A stretch of DNA of 35,215 nucleotides from Syntrophomonas sp. UBA4922. Its GTDB lineage: Bacteria; Bacillota; Syntrophomonadia; Syntrophomonadales; Syntrophomonadaceae. This document shows positions 1 through 7,870 of the stretch, piece by piece. A program made the position numbers and the translations under genes. Position 1 is the stretch's first letter. Each line of letters begins with the position of its first letter. Under the pieces are notes generated by a model, which searched no databases, had not been told where the DNA came from, and saw only the letters and a list, made by a program, of their open reading frames with translations. The stretch is from the NCBI GenBank assembly GCA_002398825.1, contig DHBS01000027.1, positions 48,594 through 83,808 of the forward strand, written 5' to 3'.

Positions 1-31
1 GGGCGCCCGTTAGTCTTTGTTCACCTTATTT

Positions 32-1060
32 CTAGACAAAATAGAAGCCGAAGGCGATGATGGCGTAGGCGGCCAGCAACAAAGAGCCTTCCAACCAGTT
101 AGACTCACCGTCCAGGCTGATGAACTGGGCGATTAGCACCGCCAGACCGATCGCCACAATCTCATAATAGTTAAAAACGATACTCATCGGCCGTCCCATG
201 AATAAACCGATAAAAACCAGCAGGGGCGTTACCAGCAAGGCAATCTGAGTGCTTGATCCCACCGCAATCTCAAAGGCCAGGTCGATCTTGTTGCGCCAGG
301 CCATAATGACAGCGGTAAAATGTTCGGCAGCATTGCCGATCAAAGGGATGATGATAATACCGATGAAAAACTCCGACCATCCCAACAGGGCTGTAACCGG
401 TTCAATGGAACTGACCAGGAATTCACTCTCCAGCGCTATTAAAAGCGTGCTTAAGAACAGCATCCCCAGGGAGCGCGGCCGGCTCCATTTAATTTCCTCA
501 TCAATCGCGCACTGACGGTTGGTGCCGGTATGACGGAAGCTGAATACCAGGCCGGCTACATAGATCACGAACAGAATCCCCGCCACCACCAGGCTGTAAT
601 GCTCCAGCTTGGGCCCGGTTTCTCCATAGAGGAATACCGCCGGGATGGTCAGGGCAATGACCGATAAAAACATAAGACTGGTCTGATTGTTGATATGAAC
701 CCGGTCGAAATGCTGTATCCCGTTCTTCATGCCGCCCATGGCTATGGAAAGCCCCAGGACCAAAAGGATATTGCCCAGGATGCTGCCTGCCAGGGAGGCT
801 TTTACCACCGCGAACAGGCCGGCTTTTAAGGCAAATATGGTAATCAGGAGTTCGGTGGCATTGCCAAAAGTGGCATTGAGCAGACCGCCGATCCTTTCAC
901 CGGTATAACAGGCCAGGTTTTCGGTAGCCTCGCCCATAAGCCCGGCCAGGGGTATGATAGCCGCCGCGGCACTGAAAAACAGGCCGATCTCATTGCCGCT
1001 GAATTTGAAGTAGCCGCTCAGAGCCAGCAAAGGAACTAACCAGTACAAGAAATTCCACAT
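32..1060 (-). CDS. cax: Ca2+/H+ antiporter, CaCA superfamily (Cax type)
   Basis: An integral membrane cation/proton exchanger, expected to export Ca2+ (or a related divalent cation) using the proton gradient. The 342-residue protein is almost all hydrophobic helices. It carries the two family repeats: the first has GNATELLI near residue 66, and the second has GNAAEH near residue 242 followed by a conserved GSSTQIA segment. These two alpha-repeats with acidic residues are the ion-binding signature of CaCA proteins, and the length is usual for bacterial Cax. It is the only gene on the minus strand here and starts at an ATG after a weak purine stretch. An AT-rich region and a short hairpin lie just upstream. 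Substrate preference cannot be read from the sequence. Confidence 0.9.
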   Translation of the reverse strand: MWNFLYWLVPLLALSGYFKFSGNEIGLFFSAAAAIIPLAGLMGEATENLACYTGERIGGLLNATFGNATELLITIFALKAGLFAVVKASLAGSILGNILLVLGLSIAMGGMKNGIQHFDRVHINNQTSLMFLSVIALTIPAVFLYGETGPKLEHYSLVVAGILFVIYVAGLVFSFRHTGTNRQCAIDEEIKWSRPRSLGMLFLSTLLIALESEFLVSSIEPVTALLGWSEFFIGIIIIPLIGNAAEHFTAVIMAWRNKIDLAFEIAVGSSTQIALLVTPLLVFIGLFMGRPMSIVFNYYEIVAIGLAVLIAQFISLDGESNWLEGSLLLAAYAIIAFGFYFV

Positions 1061-1379
1061 AGTATATCACCATATAGGAGTAATTTAGCCTGCATGGTGC
1101 AGGCCTGTGTATATATTATCATTTTGCCAGCATATTTATGATGATTTGTTATGAATGCCCGCGGCAAGAACACTTTTTTTACTATAGCGACAATCAGCTG
1201 CAGAACCGGCGTCCCGCTTGCAGACCGTTCTCCGGGGCTGCCATAGCAGGCGCCGGTGGTTTGGTAAAACCTCACATCCCAGTGGAGGATGATTTATCCG
1301 CTTGGGACATGAACCGCTTTGATTGAAGGAAACCATTTAAATTAAGGAGAATACTGAAATAGCGAGGTGATTTATAAGT
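1061..1379. other. Divergent intergenic region, no supported gene
   Basis: This 319-bp stretch separates the antiporter from a divergent unknown gene. It holds a hairpin at 1088-1104 (arms GCCTGCA/TGCAGGC, 3-nt loop) just upstream of the antiporter start, and an AT-rich patch at 1108-1125 that could supply a minus-strand -10. Short open frames exist on both strands, but none has a good ribosome binding site or recognisable content. I see no cobalamin box despite the nearby cobS-cobC pair. Confidence 0.5.
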
Positions 1380-1916
1380 ATGCCCAGAATGAAAAATCAA
1401 CGCAAAATAGATATAGCGGGAATATTCCGGGTTAAGCAACAAACCATGATGATGCGGGTGCAGGAGGCGGCCAAACAGGGCGAGAAGCTGTGGGAATCCG
1501 GCCAAAGCAGCGGAATGAATGATTTTGCAGATCAGGTATTGAATATCATCAGGGGGTGTGCCCTCGAACTGATCGATTCCATACCTGAGGCAGCCCTGTG
1601 GAATCAGCAGTGGTCTGAAGCTCTGGATCTGGCTGCCGAGTTTGTCAATAAGCAAGGTGAGTGGCTTTTCCGCAGATGCCTTGAACTCTGGGGCGAGGAG
1701 GCCCTGGCAGTGCGGGAGCGCATCGAAGAGGCCTGCGACGGCATTATCGCCGAAATGGGGGGGAAGATTGAGATCGCCCATCGCTTGAAAAGGCGCAGCT
1801 TGTGGGACATCAAGGTGCGCGATTCCATAAAAATCCCTCCAGCGGAAACCGCCAAGCTGTTGATCATCAGCATACTGGCCCTGGTATTCGGATTCCTTTT
1901 GGGAAAATGGCTGTAG
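1380..1916 (+). CDS. Unknown protein with C-terminal membrane anchor
   Basis: I do not recognise this 178-residue protein. Residues 1-155 are soluble, helical and rich in Glu, Gln, Arg and Trp. The last ~20 residues (from about 158) form one hydrophobic segment ending in GKWL, so it reads as a tail-anchored protein with a cytoplasmic body. The start is the ATG preceded by AGGTGA at 1365-1370 with a 9-nt spacer. An alternative frame on the opposite strand over the same region is longer in places but has no ribosome binding site and a less natural composition. It is monocistronic. The next gene is convergent on the minus strand, 81 bp away. No function is proposed. Confidence 0.7.
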   Translation: MPRMKNQRKIDIAGIFRVKQQTMMMRVQEAAKQGEKLWESGQSSGMNDFADQVLNIIRGCALELIDSIPEAALWNQQWSEALDLAAEFVNKQGEWLFRRCLELWGEEALAVRERIEEACDGIIAEMGGKIEIAHRLKRRSLWDIKVRDSIKIPPAETAKLLIISILALVFGFLLGKWL

Positions 1917-1997
1917 TGGAGACGAAGCGGTTGAGACAGCTTTCGGGCTCCTTTAGAACGAGGAATATTAAACCGGGCCGGCGATTAGATTATTTAT

Positions 1998-2171
1998 TCA
2001 ATACCTGGTATTGAAGCCCTCGGCCAGCATACCCAGACCCATGACCGCGAGGACTAGCAGCCAGGTGTTGTTTAAGGCCACGGGCTGCAAGACTACCAGG
2101 CCGATAAGGAATAATCCCATTGTGATTCGAATGCCCCGGTCAAATGAAGTCAAATCCTTTTTGAAATCCAT
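1998..2171 (-). CDS. Small DUF2892 / YgaP-type membrane protein
   Basis: This 57-residue reading frame is too short for usual ORF filters. The protein begins MDFKKDLTSFDRGIRI and continues as two hydrophobic helices (about residues 15-31 and 36-51), ending NTRY. A short cytoplasmic lead with an ..D-R-x-I-R-I.. motif before a helical hairpin is the pattern of the DUF2892 (YgaP transmembrane) family. In larger proteins this domain anchors rhodaneses; standalone copies are common in anaerobes and have no firm role. The start is the ATG at 2171, preceded on the minus strand by AAGGTGG at a 7-nt spacing. A second protein of the same type is at 4907-5107. Family assignment is by pattern only. Confidence 0.75.
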   Translation of the reverse strand: MDFKKDLTSFDRGIRITMGLFLIGLVVLQPVALNNTWLLVLAVMGLGMLAEGFNTRY

Positions 2172-2405
2172 ACCCGTCCACCTTCACAGCAGTTTTTTAT
2201 AATGTGCCCACGCGGAATCATTATTAAAACCGCCCGGGCAATAAAAGACAAAAGATTTTCATGGCAATAAAGACATATTGGACAACTGCTCATAAAGGTG
2301 CGGCATTTTAAGCGGAAATTGGAAGCTCTGAAAAAACATCGATTGCAAAGGCGCTTCTCACAAGTAGCGGAAACCATAGCGAAAAATGGCATTAGGAGGA
2401 ATTGT

Positions 2406-3149
2406 GTGCACAGTCTGCTGCTGGCTATCAGCTTTCTTACCATAGCCCCGGTTTACGGAAACCGTATTGCTAATGACAGGGAATTCGCCAATTCACTTTA
2501 CTATTACCCTCTGGTCGGATTCATTATCGGCATGATATTGTTCGCAGTCTCCCGGCTCACTGAACTCTTAGGCCCGGGTATTGCAGCCGAGGCTATGATC
2601 ATATTGGCCTGGGTTATGGTTACGGGCGCCCTGCACCTCGACGGGCTGATGGATTCTGCGGATGGACTCTTCAGCGGCCGGGACCGGGAACGCAAACTGG
2701 AAATTATGAAAGACAGCCGGGTAGGGGCTATGGGGGCCATAACTCTGGTGGTGGTCATCCTTCTCAAGCTGGCTTTTCTGGATAACCTTTTAATAACTGA
2801 TAAGGCCTGGGTCTTGCTGGTTGCGCCGGCGGTAGGGCGGTTTATGATGGTGTACGCCATCTGCCGCTATCCTTATGCCCGGTCCGGCGGCGGCCTGGGG
2901 GCAGCGTTCGGCGGAGAAGCGGGGCTTCCGAAATTGGCTGGAGCCGCTCTATTGCTCCTGGCCGGATCCTGGCTGGCTCAGGCCTGGACAGCCCTGACCG
3001 CGGTCATTATCACCATCGGCCTGGGTGCCTTGATAGCGGCCTGGATAGCCCGGCAGCTGGAGGGTGTAACCGGGGATAGCTTCGGAGCCTTATGCGAGTG
3101 CTGTGAAACCATCTTTATCATCACCGCGGTATTCCTGGTGCATGGATAA
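2406..3149 (+). CDS. cobS: Adenosylcobinamide-GDP ribazoletransferase CobS
   Basis: The enzyme joins adenosylcobinamide-GDP and alpha-ribazole (phosphate) to form the nucleotide loop of cobalamin, at the inner membrane. The family hallmark is present near residue 75: a GALHLDGLMDSADG stretch followed by SGRDRERKLEIMKDSR and VGAMG, which supplies the acidic metal and substrate site. Several hydrophobic helices follow. I chose the GTG at 2406 because AGGAGGA sits 5 nt upstream (2394-2400). It gives 247 residues, the usual CobS length. The frame is open further upstream to a GTG at 2298, but that basic extension has no good ribosome binding site. cobC follows after 26 bp, so the two form a small operon for late B12 assembly or salvage. 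Confidence 0.93.
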   Translation: MHSLLLAISFLTIAPVYGNRIANDREFANSLYYYPLVGFIIGMILFAVSRLTELLGPGIAAEAMIILAWVMVTGALHLDGLMDSADGLFSGRDRERKLEIMKDSRVGAMGAITLVVVILLKLAFLDNLLITDKAWVLLVAPAVGRFMMVYAICRYPYARSGGGLGAAFGGEAGLPKLAGAALLLLAGSWLAQAWTALTAVIITIGLGALIAAWIARQLEGVTGDSFGALCECCETIFIITAVFLVHG

Positions 3150-3175
3150 GAGCGACTGGAGAGGATGACACGGCC

Positions 3176-3763
3176 ATGAAATTAATCCTGATCAGACACG
3201 GACAAACCCAATGGAACGCCAGCCAGAGATACCAGGGTCATACCGATATCCCGCTGAATGACACCGGGAGGCAGCAAGCCCTGCGGCTGGCCGATTATCT
3301 TGTGAAGGATGAAGCGGTCGAGGCCGTGTATTGCAGCGATCTTTCCCGGGCCCGCGAAACCGCGGAAATAATCGGCCGAGCTTTTAAGCTTCAGCCCCAC
3401 CCCGATCACAGGCTGCGCGAATTCTGCTTTGGCAAATGGGAAGGCCTGACCTTCACGCAGGTTTACGCTGCGTACCGGAGCGAATTTGAACAGTGGTTTA
3501 ATAACCTGGAAGAATTCCGGGTACCCGGGGGCGAATCCTTTTCTGACCTGGCCAGCCGCAGCCTTGAAGCTATCGAGGAAATCAAAAAGAAGCATGCCGG
3601 GACAGCGGTGGTAGTCACCCACGGCGGGGTGATAAAGGCCATGCTATGCCGAATACGGGCCAACTCCGATCCCTGGCAGGAGACCGTTCCGCCTGGATCA
3701 CTGACCAGAATCGACTTTTTAAATGAGCGCATCGAAATACCGCACATCGGTTTGGCGGTTTAG
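3176..3763 (+). CDS. cobC: Histidine phosphatase, probable alpha-ribazole phosphatase CobC
   Basis: A 195-residue branch-1 histidine phosphatase. The catalytic motif RHGQTQWN is at residues 7-14 and supplies the phospho-accepting His. A conserved SDLSRARETA follows near residue 55, GKWEG near residue 90, and the second catalytic His is in VVTHGGV near residue 147. The superfamily also contains phosphoglycerate mutases, but position immediately behind cobS points to alpha-ribazole-5'-phosphate phosphatase. That enzyme removes the phosphate from the lower-ligand precursor or from adenosylcobalamin phosphate. It is translated from an ATG with a GGAGAGG-like site about 12 nt upstream. No riboswitch is visible ahead of the pair. 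Confidence 0.85.
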   Translation: MKLILIRHGQTQWNASQRYQGHTDIPLNDTGRQQALRLADYLVKDEAVEAVYCSDLSRARETAEIIGRAFKLQPHPDHRLREFCFGKWEGLTFTQVYAAYRSEFEQWFNNLEEFRVPGGESFSDLASRSLEAIEEIKKKHAGTAVVVTHGGVIKAMLCRIRANSDPWQETVPPGSLTRIDFLNERIEIPHIGLAV

Positions 3764-4390
3764 CCAAGGAAATTCGTACAGTCCTGCCAATAACCGATTG
3801 TTTCAGGACCAAAGCGATGTAATTTTCCTGCCGGGAATTACCCCCGATACAACACTTCCGCTAACAAGCCTCCGGAATAAAACGTCTGGACCAAGTTTTT
3901 CCGCTTACATAAGTTGGGTAAATTGGCATATAATAAAGCGAAGCCTAACCCGGATAGCCGCTTTGGCTGCGGGGATCAGTCCGAGATATTACAGCCTGCT
4001 GATTGGGGTTGGCCGGACCTGGTCCGGCGTGATAAAGGCGGTATTTCTGCCCATCAGCAGCTTCCCCTGTAATAATTGAGCATTGGGCTGACATATAGTT
4101 GTAGAGAAGGGCATGGCACGGCAAAGACTTTTCCAGATGTGTATTCAGATCGTCTAATTGCCGTCAGATACTGGAATAATGTGGACGGCCCGAATGGAGT
4201 TCTTTGACGACCAGGGAGATTAATATTTCCTTTTTATTGCACTGTTTTTTTTCCTACAGTTCACATATAATCAAATAAACAGAGACCAGAAAAGTCGGCA
4301 GATAATGTCAAACTCAGCGCGTGAAGGGAACAGCGCAAAAACTGTTTACACGTAGTTTCGGGGAATGCAGCAAGATGCGGAGGTGAGGCT
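3764..4390. other. Long intergenic region between cobC and an unknown gene
   Basis: This 627-bp stretch has no convincing gene. One open frame (3723-4079) overlaps the 3' end of cobC, lacks a ribosome binding site and has unnatural composition. The region contains a two-layer inverted repeat at 3996-4060 and, near 4240-4280, AT-rich sequence with a CATATAAT that may serve as the -10 of the downstream gene. The -35 is not clear. The rest looks non-coding or decayed. Confidence 0.5.
3996..4060. repeat. Nested inverted repeat / cruciform-capable element
   Basis: The outer arms are CTGCTGAT (3996-4003) and ATCAGCAG (4053-4060), extended inward by GGG/CCC after a one-base bulge. Inside lies a perfect palindrome, GCCGGACC T GGTCCGGC (4012-4028). 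The element is not followed by a T-run, so it is not a standard terminator. It may be a REP-like repeat or a structured RNA. Confidence 0.5.
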
Positions 4391-4792
4391 GTGAGTAAGA
4401 GATGGGGTAAAGGCGATCCAGTGAATTTATCCGATTTACTAAAAATTACTCCGGTTGCCAATGAAATTATTCAGTTAGCGGAAGAATTGGAAATAAACGT
4501 AGCAGATATCCTTTGGATAGTAACCCAGATCATTGATCATGGCGATGAAATTGATGCCAAGGCCTATGCTAAGCTGCTCAATGAAGAAGATCTAAGCATT
4601 GAGGAAGAATGGGACGACATCGAAGTTGATAATATAGAATCCGATATGGAGCAGGCCAACTACACTGTAGATGTTAAGATCAACAGTGCCGGACGGTTTC
4701 CGGAAGTGGGCTTTAAAGCCGGGATCAATGAGCGTGAAGACATCAGTTACTTCTTCGACATGGTCTTGGATATGTTGGAGAAGCTGGAATAG
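4391..4792 (+). CDS. Acidic unknown protein, 133 residues
   Basis: I do not recognise the family. The protein is strongly acidic: residues 70-100 contain runs such as EEEWDDIEVD. It appears soluble, with a predicted helical N-terminal half and a short beta-like segment (YTVDVKINSAG) before an acidic C-terminal helix. There is no signal peptide and no cysteine cluster. The start is the GTG at 4391, with GCGGAGGTGAG immediately upstream. A strong intrinsic terminator follows 33 bp after the stop, so it is a single-gene transcript. It could be a small regulatory or adaptor protein, but nothing in the sequence settles that. Confidence 0.7.
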   Translation: MSKRWGKGDPVNLSDLLKITPVANEIIQLAEELEINVADILWIVTQIIDHGDEIDAKAYAKLLNEEDLSIEEEWDDIEVDNIESDMEQANYTVDVKINSAGRFPEVGFKAGINEREDISYFFDMVLDMLEKLE

Positions 4793-4825
4793 AGTCGAAG
4801 CCTGAAACCAAAGTGAGCAATGATA

Positions 4826-4851
4826 GAGTCCGGGATGTCCCGGACTCTTTT
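4826..4851 (+). terminator. Intrinsic terminator
   Basis: Ten-base arms GAGTCCGGGA (4826-4835) and TCCCGGACTC (4838-4847) close on a tiny loop, followed by TTTT. It ends the 4391-4792 transcript. Confidence 0.85.
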
Positions 4852-4906
4852 ACATGACAGTCAAAAGCCGGGTTTGACGCTGCCCGGCATTATGGGTTTA
4901 AGATTT

Positions 4907-5107
4907 TTATAAGGTCTTTTTATGGGTCTGCCACCAATTGATCAATTCCATTACCGGGGAATACCTCAAAAGCGCGTTGGCCAACTGCACCGTACCCAAC
5001 ACCCCGCACAGGGTTGCGGCCCAGCCTGTGACCAGGCCGCTTCCTGAAGCGAAGAAAAAACACAACGCCAGGATATACCTGGCCCATACACCATCATGGC
5101 TTAACAT
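4907..5107 (-). CDS. Small DUF2892 / YgaP-type membrane protein
   Basis: A 66-residue protein with two hydrophobic helices (about residues 10-27 and 30-48). It begins MLSHDGVWARYILAL and ends in a polar tail with NWWQTHKKTL. The arrangement is that of standalone DUF2892 membrane proteins. I prefer the ATG at 5107 because the minus strand reads AGGAGGTGCTCGC directly before it. The upstream ATG at 5173 would add a polar extension with no ribosome binding site. It is convergent with the acidic protein and divergent from rmuC. Together with the 57-residue gene at 1998-2171 it is the second such mini-protein within 3 kb. No specific role is known. Confidence 0.75.
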   Translation of the reverse strand: MLSHDGVWARYILALCFFFASGSGLVTGWAATLCGVLGTVQLANALLRYSPVMELINWWQTHKKTL

Positions 5108-5251
5108 GCGAGCACCTCCTGACCTCTCCTTCTTATCCTCACCACAGCTGCCCGCTATTATGTAGGCTGGCAATGTAAAATGGGATTCAAGGCAGGCCGC
5201 GGTTGCGCTATACTGAGATGCAAGAGGGCTCGAAAGTGAGGCTGGCAGATC

Positions 5252-6814
5252 ATGAGCGAATGGGTTACACTCCTGGCCTTAGCGGCAGGATTGATAATGG
5301 GCGGCCTGGGCATAGCTTTGGTTATGCGCGGGCGTTTATACAGTGAACGGCTTTTGTACGAGCAAAGCATTGCGGGCGAGCGGGCCATGTACCAGGAGAA
5401 TCTTGCGCACAAAGAACAGTATCTGCAGGAATTGCGCCAGAGAGAGCGTGATCTTGGCCAGCATATATCCAGTTTAAGCGGCGAACTGCAGTCTCAGCAG
5501 CAGAAACGGTCGGCGGCTGAGGAGAGATGTCTGCGCATCACTGAGCTGGAAGCCAGCCTTGATAAAAAGGAAAACCTGGTGAGCGATCTGCAGATGGAAC
5601 TCAACCGGCTGCACAAGATTCAGGCGGGCTTGGAAGAGCGTTTGCAGGAGAGTGAAAAACGCCTGGCCCGGGAGAAACAATTACTGGAACAAGTCCGGGA
5701 GAAAATGACTGAAGCCTTCGCCTCGCTGTCCGCCGAGGCCTTGCGCAGCAACAATCGATCTTTTCTGGAGCTGGCCGCCACCTCGCTGGAGAAATACCAG
5801 GAGGGAGCCCGCACCGATTTGGAAACCAGGCATAAAGCCATTCAGTCCTTGGTGGAGCCGGTACTGAACTCCTTGAAACAGGTGGATCAAAAGGTTCAGC
5901 AGCTGGAAAAGGAGCGCACCAGCGCCTATGCCAGTTTGATGGCCGAGGTGGGGAATATGTCGCGCACCCAGGCCCAGCTGCACACTGAAACCGCTAATCT
6001 GGTCAAAGCCTTGAGGCGGCCCGAGGTCCGGGGGCGCTGGGGCGAGCTGCAGCTGCGCCGGGTGGTGGAGATGGCGGGTATGGTCAATTTCTGCGACTTC
6101 GTGGAACAGCGCAGCAGCGAATCCCCTGATTCACGCCTGCGCCCCGATTTGATTGTCAAACTGCCCGGGGGACGTTATGCGGTGGTAGATTCCAAAACCC
6201 CTTTGCGGGCCTATTTGGATGCCATGGAGAGCGATGATCCCAACCTGCAGCAAGCCAGGCTCTCCGATCATGCCAAACAACTGCGGGTGCACATCAGCCA
6301 GCTGGGGAGTAAAAGATATTGGGAACAATTTCAGCCTACCCCGGAGTTCGCAGTTTTATTTGTTCCCGGAGAGGCATTCTTCAGCGCCGCCCTGCAATAT
6401 GACCCCGAACTGATTGAGTATGGCTCCAGCCAGCAGGTCATCTTGGCTACACCCACCACTTTGATCGCTTTGCTCAAAGCGGTTGCGTACGGCTGGAAGC
6501 AGGAAGCCATCGCCGAGAATGCCCGGGAGATAAGCAGGCTGGGTCAAAACCTATATGATCGGATTCATGTCCTGACCAGGCATTTTGAAGACTTGCGCAA
6601 AGGCCTGGAGCGCACCGTGGAAGCTTACAACCAGACCGTAGGGTCGATGGAAAGCCGGGTTCTGGTTACGGCGCGCCGCCTGACGGATCTGGGGGTGTCG
6701 GCGCCCAAGCCCCTGCCAGCCACAGTTATGATTGAAAAAAAGCCGCGCCATATTTTCCCTGCGGGTGATGAGCAACTGGCGGAAATCTGCAGTGCAGAGG
6801 ATGATGCTGATTAG
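5252..6814 (+). CDS. rmuC: RmuC family DNA recombination protein
   Basis: RmuC proteins limit DNA rearrangement at inverted repeats and carry a PD-(D/E)XK-like nuclease fold, but their exact substrate is poorly defined. Here residues 1-25 form an N-terminal membrane helix. About residues 40-225 are long coiled coil rich in Glu, Gln, Leu and Arg. The conserved core begins with RRPEVRGRWGELQLRRVVE near residue 253, followed by DFVEQ and the candidate nuclease segment RPDLIVKLPGG..AVVDSK near residues 297-314. FVPGEAFFSAAL and ATPTTLIALLKAVAYGW, both typical of the family, follow. The 520 residues match the usual size. The gene is monocistronic, and the start has GTGAGG about 13 nt upstream. Confidence 0.93.
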   Translation: MSEWVTLLALAAGLIMGGLGIALVMRGRLYSERLLYEQSIAGERAMYQENLAHKEQYLQELRQRERDLGQHISSLSGELQSQQQKRSAAEERCLRITELEASLDKKENLVSDLQMELNRLHKIQAGLEERLQESEKRLAREKQLLEQVREKMTEAFASLSAEALRSNNRSFLELAATSLEKYQEGARTDLETRHKAIQSLVEPVLNSLKQVDQKVQQLEKERTSAYASLMAEVGNMSRTQAQLHTETANLVKALRRPEVRGRWGELQLRRVVEMAGMVNFCDFVEQRSSESPDSRLRPDLIVKLPGGRYAVVDSKTPLRAYLDAMESDDPNLQQARLSDHAKQLRVHISQLGSKRYWEQFQPTPEFAVLFVPGEAFFSAALQYDPELIEYGSSQQVILATPTTLIALLKAVAYGWKQEAIAENAREISRLGQNLYDRIHVLTRHFEDLRKGLERTVEAYNQTVGSMESRVLVTARRLTDLGVSAPKPLPATVMIEKKPRHIFPAGDEQLAEICSAEDDAD

Positions 6815-6939
6815 AAGTTACTGAAAATACACCGAAATTTGGGTGAAACTTTACAAAACTCGTCAGCATTTTCTGCATCGAAGTATTATAATAATATAGG
6901 GTAGGTAATAAAATGCCCGGCGAGGAGGTGAGAAGATAA

Positions 6940-7020
6940 TTGGATAAAAAGCTGATTGATGAGATCCTCCGTTCCATTGGCTTGGAGCACATTGAGGACG
7001 AAAAGGAAGACAGAGAATAA
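6940..7020 (+). CDS. 26-residue microORF with strong ribosome binding site
   Basis: A TTG-started frame of 26 codons encodes a highly charged peptide (MDKKLIDEILRSIGLEHIED and six further acidic/basic residues). It follows a CGAGGAGGTGAG ribosome binding site at 6921-6932. It has its own TATAAT at about 6886 and ends exactly where a 16-bp terminator hairpin begins, so a dedicated transcript of about 130 nt is likely. The sequence suggests a single amphipathic helix and has no membrane or secretion signal. It could be a functional microprotein or only a small transcript carrying a translatable frame. I know no family for it. Confidence 0.5.
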   Translation: MDKKLIDEILRSIGLEHIEDEKEDRE

Positions 7021-7063
7021 GAAGAAGCCATTTAAGGACCCTTAAATGGCTTCTTCATTTTTT
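7021..7063 (+). terminator. Strong intrinsic terminator
   Basis: A perfect 16-bp stem, GAAGAAGCCATTTAAG (7021-7036) with its complement at 7041-7056, closes on a GACC loop and is followed by ATTTTTTCT. It abuts the stop codon of the 26-codon frame. The minus-strand deacetylase gene ends 28 bp beyond and may share the hairpin. Confidence 0.9.
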
Positions 7064-7090
7064 CTGGGACAGCAGGCGCTTTGCTCCTGC

Positions 7091-7792
7091 TCAATCGGCA
7101 GCGGCTTCCTGCAGCAGTTCGGATACGGTAACAATTTCATAACCCTGGCTGCGGATATTGTTTATTATGGCGGGCAGGGCTTGCGCGGTCTGTTTACAGG
7201 TGTCGCTGGCATGCATGAGAATGATATCGCCCGGGTGTATGCGCTTGTTTATTCTCTCGATGATTATGGAGACACCGGGGTTCATCCAGTCCAGAGAATC
7301 TGTGCCCCAATGTATGGCCTGATAATGGCACTCGTGAATGGCTTCCATTACATTGTCATTGTAATCTCCGTTGGGAGCGCGGATAAGGCGGGGCGGCTCT
7401 CCAGTTACTGCTTGGATAGCCTGGTGGGCTTTCATAATCTCTTCTTTGATCTCGCTTTTACTGAAATTGGTCAGATTGAGATGGCGGTGTCCATGGCTGG
7501 CGATTTCATGGCCATCGGCTTTGATCCGTTTCACCACTTCCGGGTACTGAGTGGCCCAGGGGCCGGACAGAAAGAAAGTGCATTGCACTTGATTGGCCTT
7601 GAGGATTTCCAGCACCGCCGGCGCGGTCTCGTAACCCCAGCTTATATCAAAAGTTAAAGCTACGATCTTCTTGTCAGTTTCAACCCCATAAACCGGCTTT
7701 TGCCTGTAGAAGGCCTGCACATACACCGCGCTGGTAGCCAGCAGGAGCAGGACCAATACGGCGATAACCGTAATCTTCGTTTTGGGATTCAT
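7091..7792 (-). CDS. pdaB: PdaB-type polysaccharide deacetylase (sporulation)
   Basis: A 233-residue NodB-fold deacetylase with an N-terminal membrane anchor (residues 7-27), so it acts outside the membrane on peptidoglycan. The motif normally written TFDDGP is TFDISWG here (near residue 48). This substitution is diagnostic of the PdaB group, which is needed for spore cortex stability in Bacillus. The His motif is SHGHRH near residue 98, and the C-terminal block ILMHASD near residue 192 is present. Because the second catalytic Asp is replaced, activity in this subgroup is uncertain. The gene lies 78 bp downstream of a second, canonical deacetylase on the same strand, and the two may be cotranscribed. 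Confidence 0.88.
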   Translation of the reverse strand: MNPKTKITVIAVLVLLLLATSAVYVQAFYRQKPVYGVETDKKIVALTFDISWGYETAPAVLEILKANQVQCTFFLSGPWATQYPEVVKRIKADGHEIASHGHRHLNLTNFSKSEIKEEIMKAHQAIQAVTGEPPRLIRAPNGDYNDNVMEAIHECHYQAIHWGTDSLDWMNPGVSIIIERINKRIHPGDIILMHASDTCKQTAQALPAIINNIRSQGYEIVTVSELLQEAAAD

Positions 7793-7870
7793 CTCGTAAA
7801 AGCCAAAAAACCTGGGCAGATCATCACCCTCTTTTCCTAATGAATTCTATGGCGAAAAAAGTAAGTTTAT

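Noticed and set aside
1138..1336. Several short frames on both strands in the antiporter upstream region
   Set aside because: Mutually overlapping, no ribosome binding sites, no recognisable content.
1140..2400. Cobalamin riboswitch upstream of cobS
   Set aside because: I looked for the conserved GCCACTG and AGGGAA boxes and did not find them.
2298..2405. In-frame upstream extension of cobS from GTG 2298
   Set aside because: No ribosome binding site and a basic tail foreign to CobS, whereas GTG 2406 has AGGAGGA at ideal spacing and gives the usual length.
3723..4079. 118-codon plus-strand frame overlapping the end of cobC
   Set aside because: No ribosome binding site, unnatural composition, and it contains the palindromic element.
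4107..4130. TGGCACGG resembling a sigma-54 -24 element
   Set aside because: The matching -12 (TTGC at the correct spacing) is absent.
7046..7657. 203-codon plus-strand frame opposite the PdaB-like gene
   Set aside because: A shadow of the minus-strand deacetylase; it starts inside a terminator hairpin.
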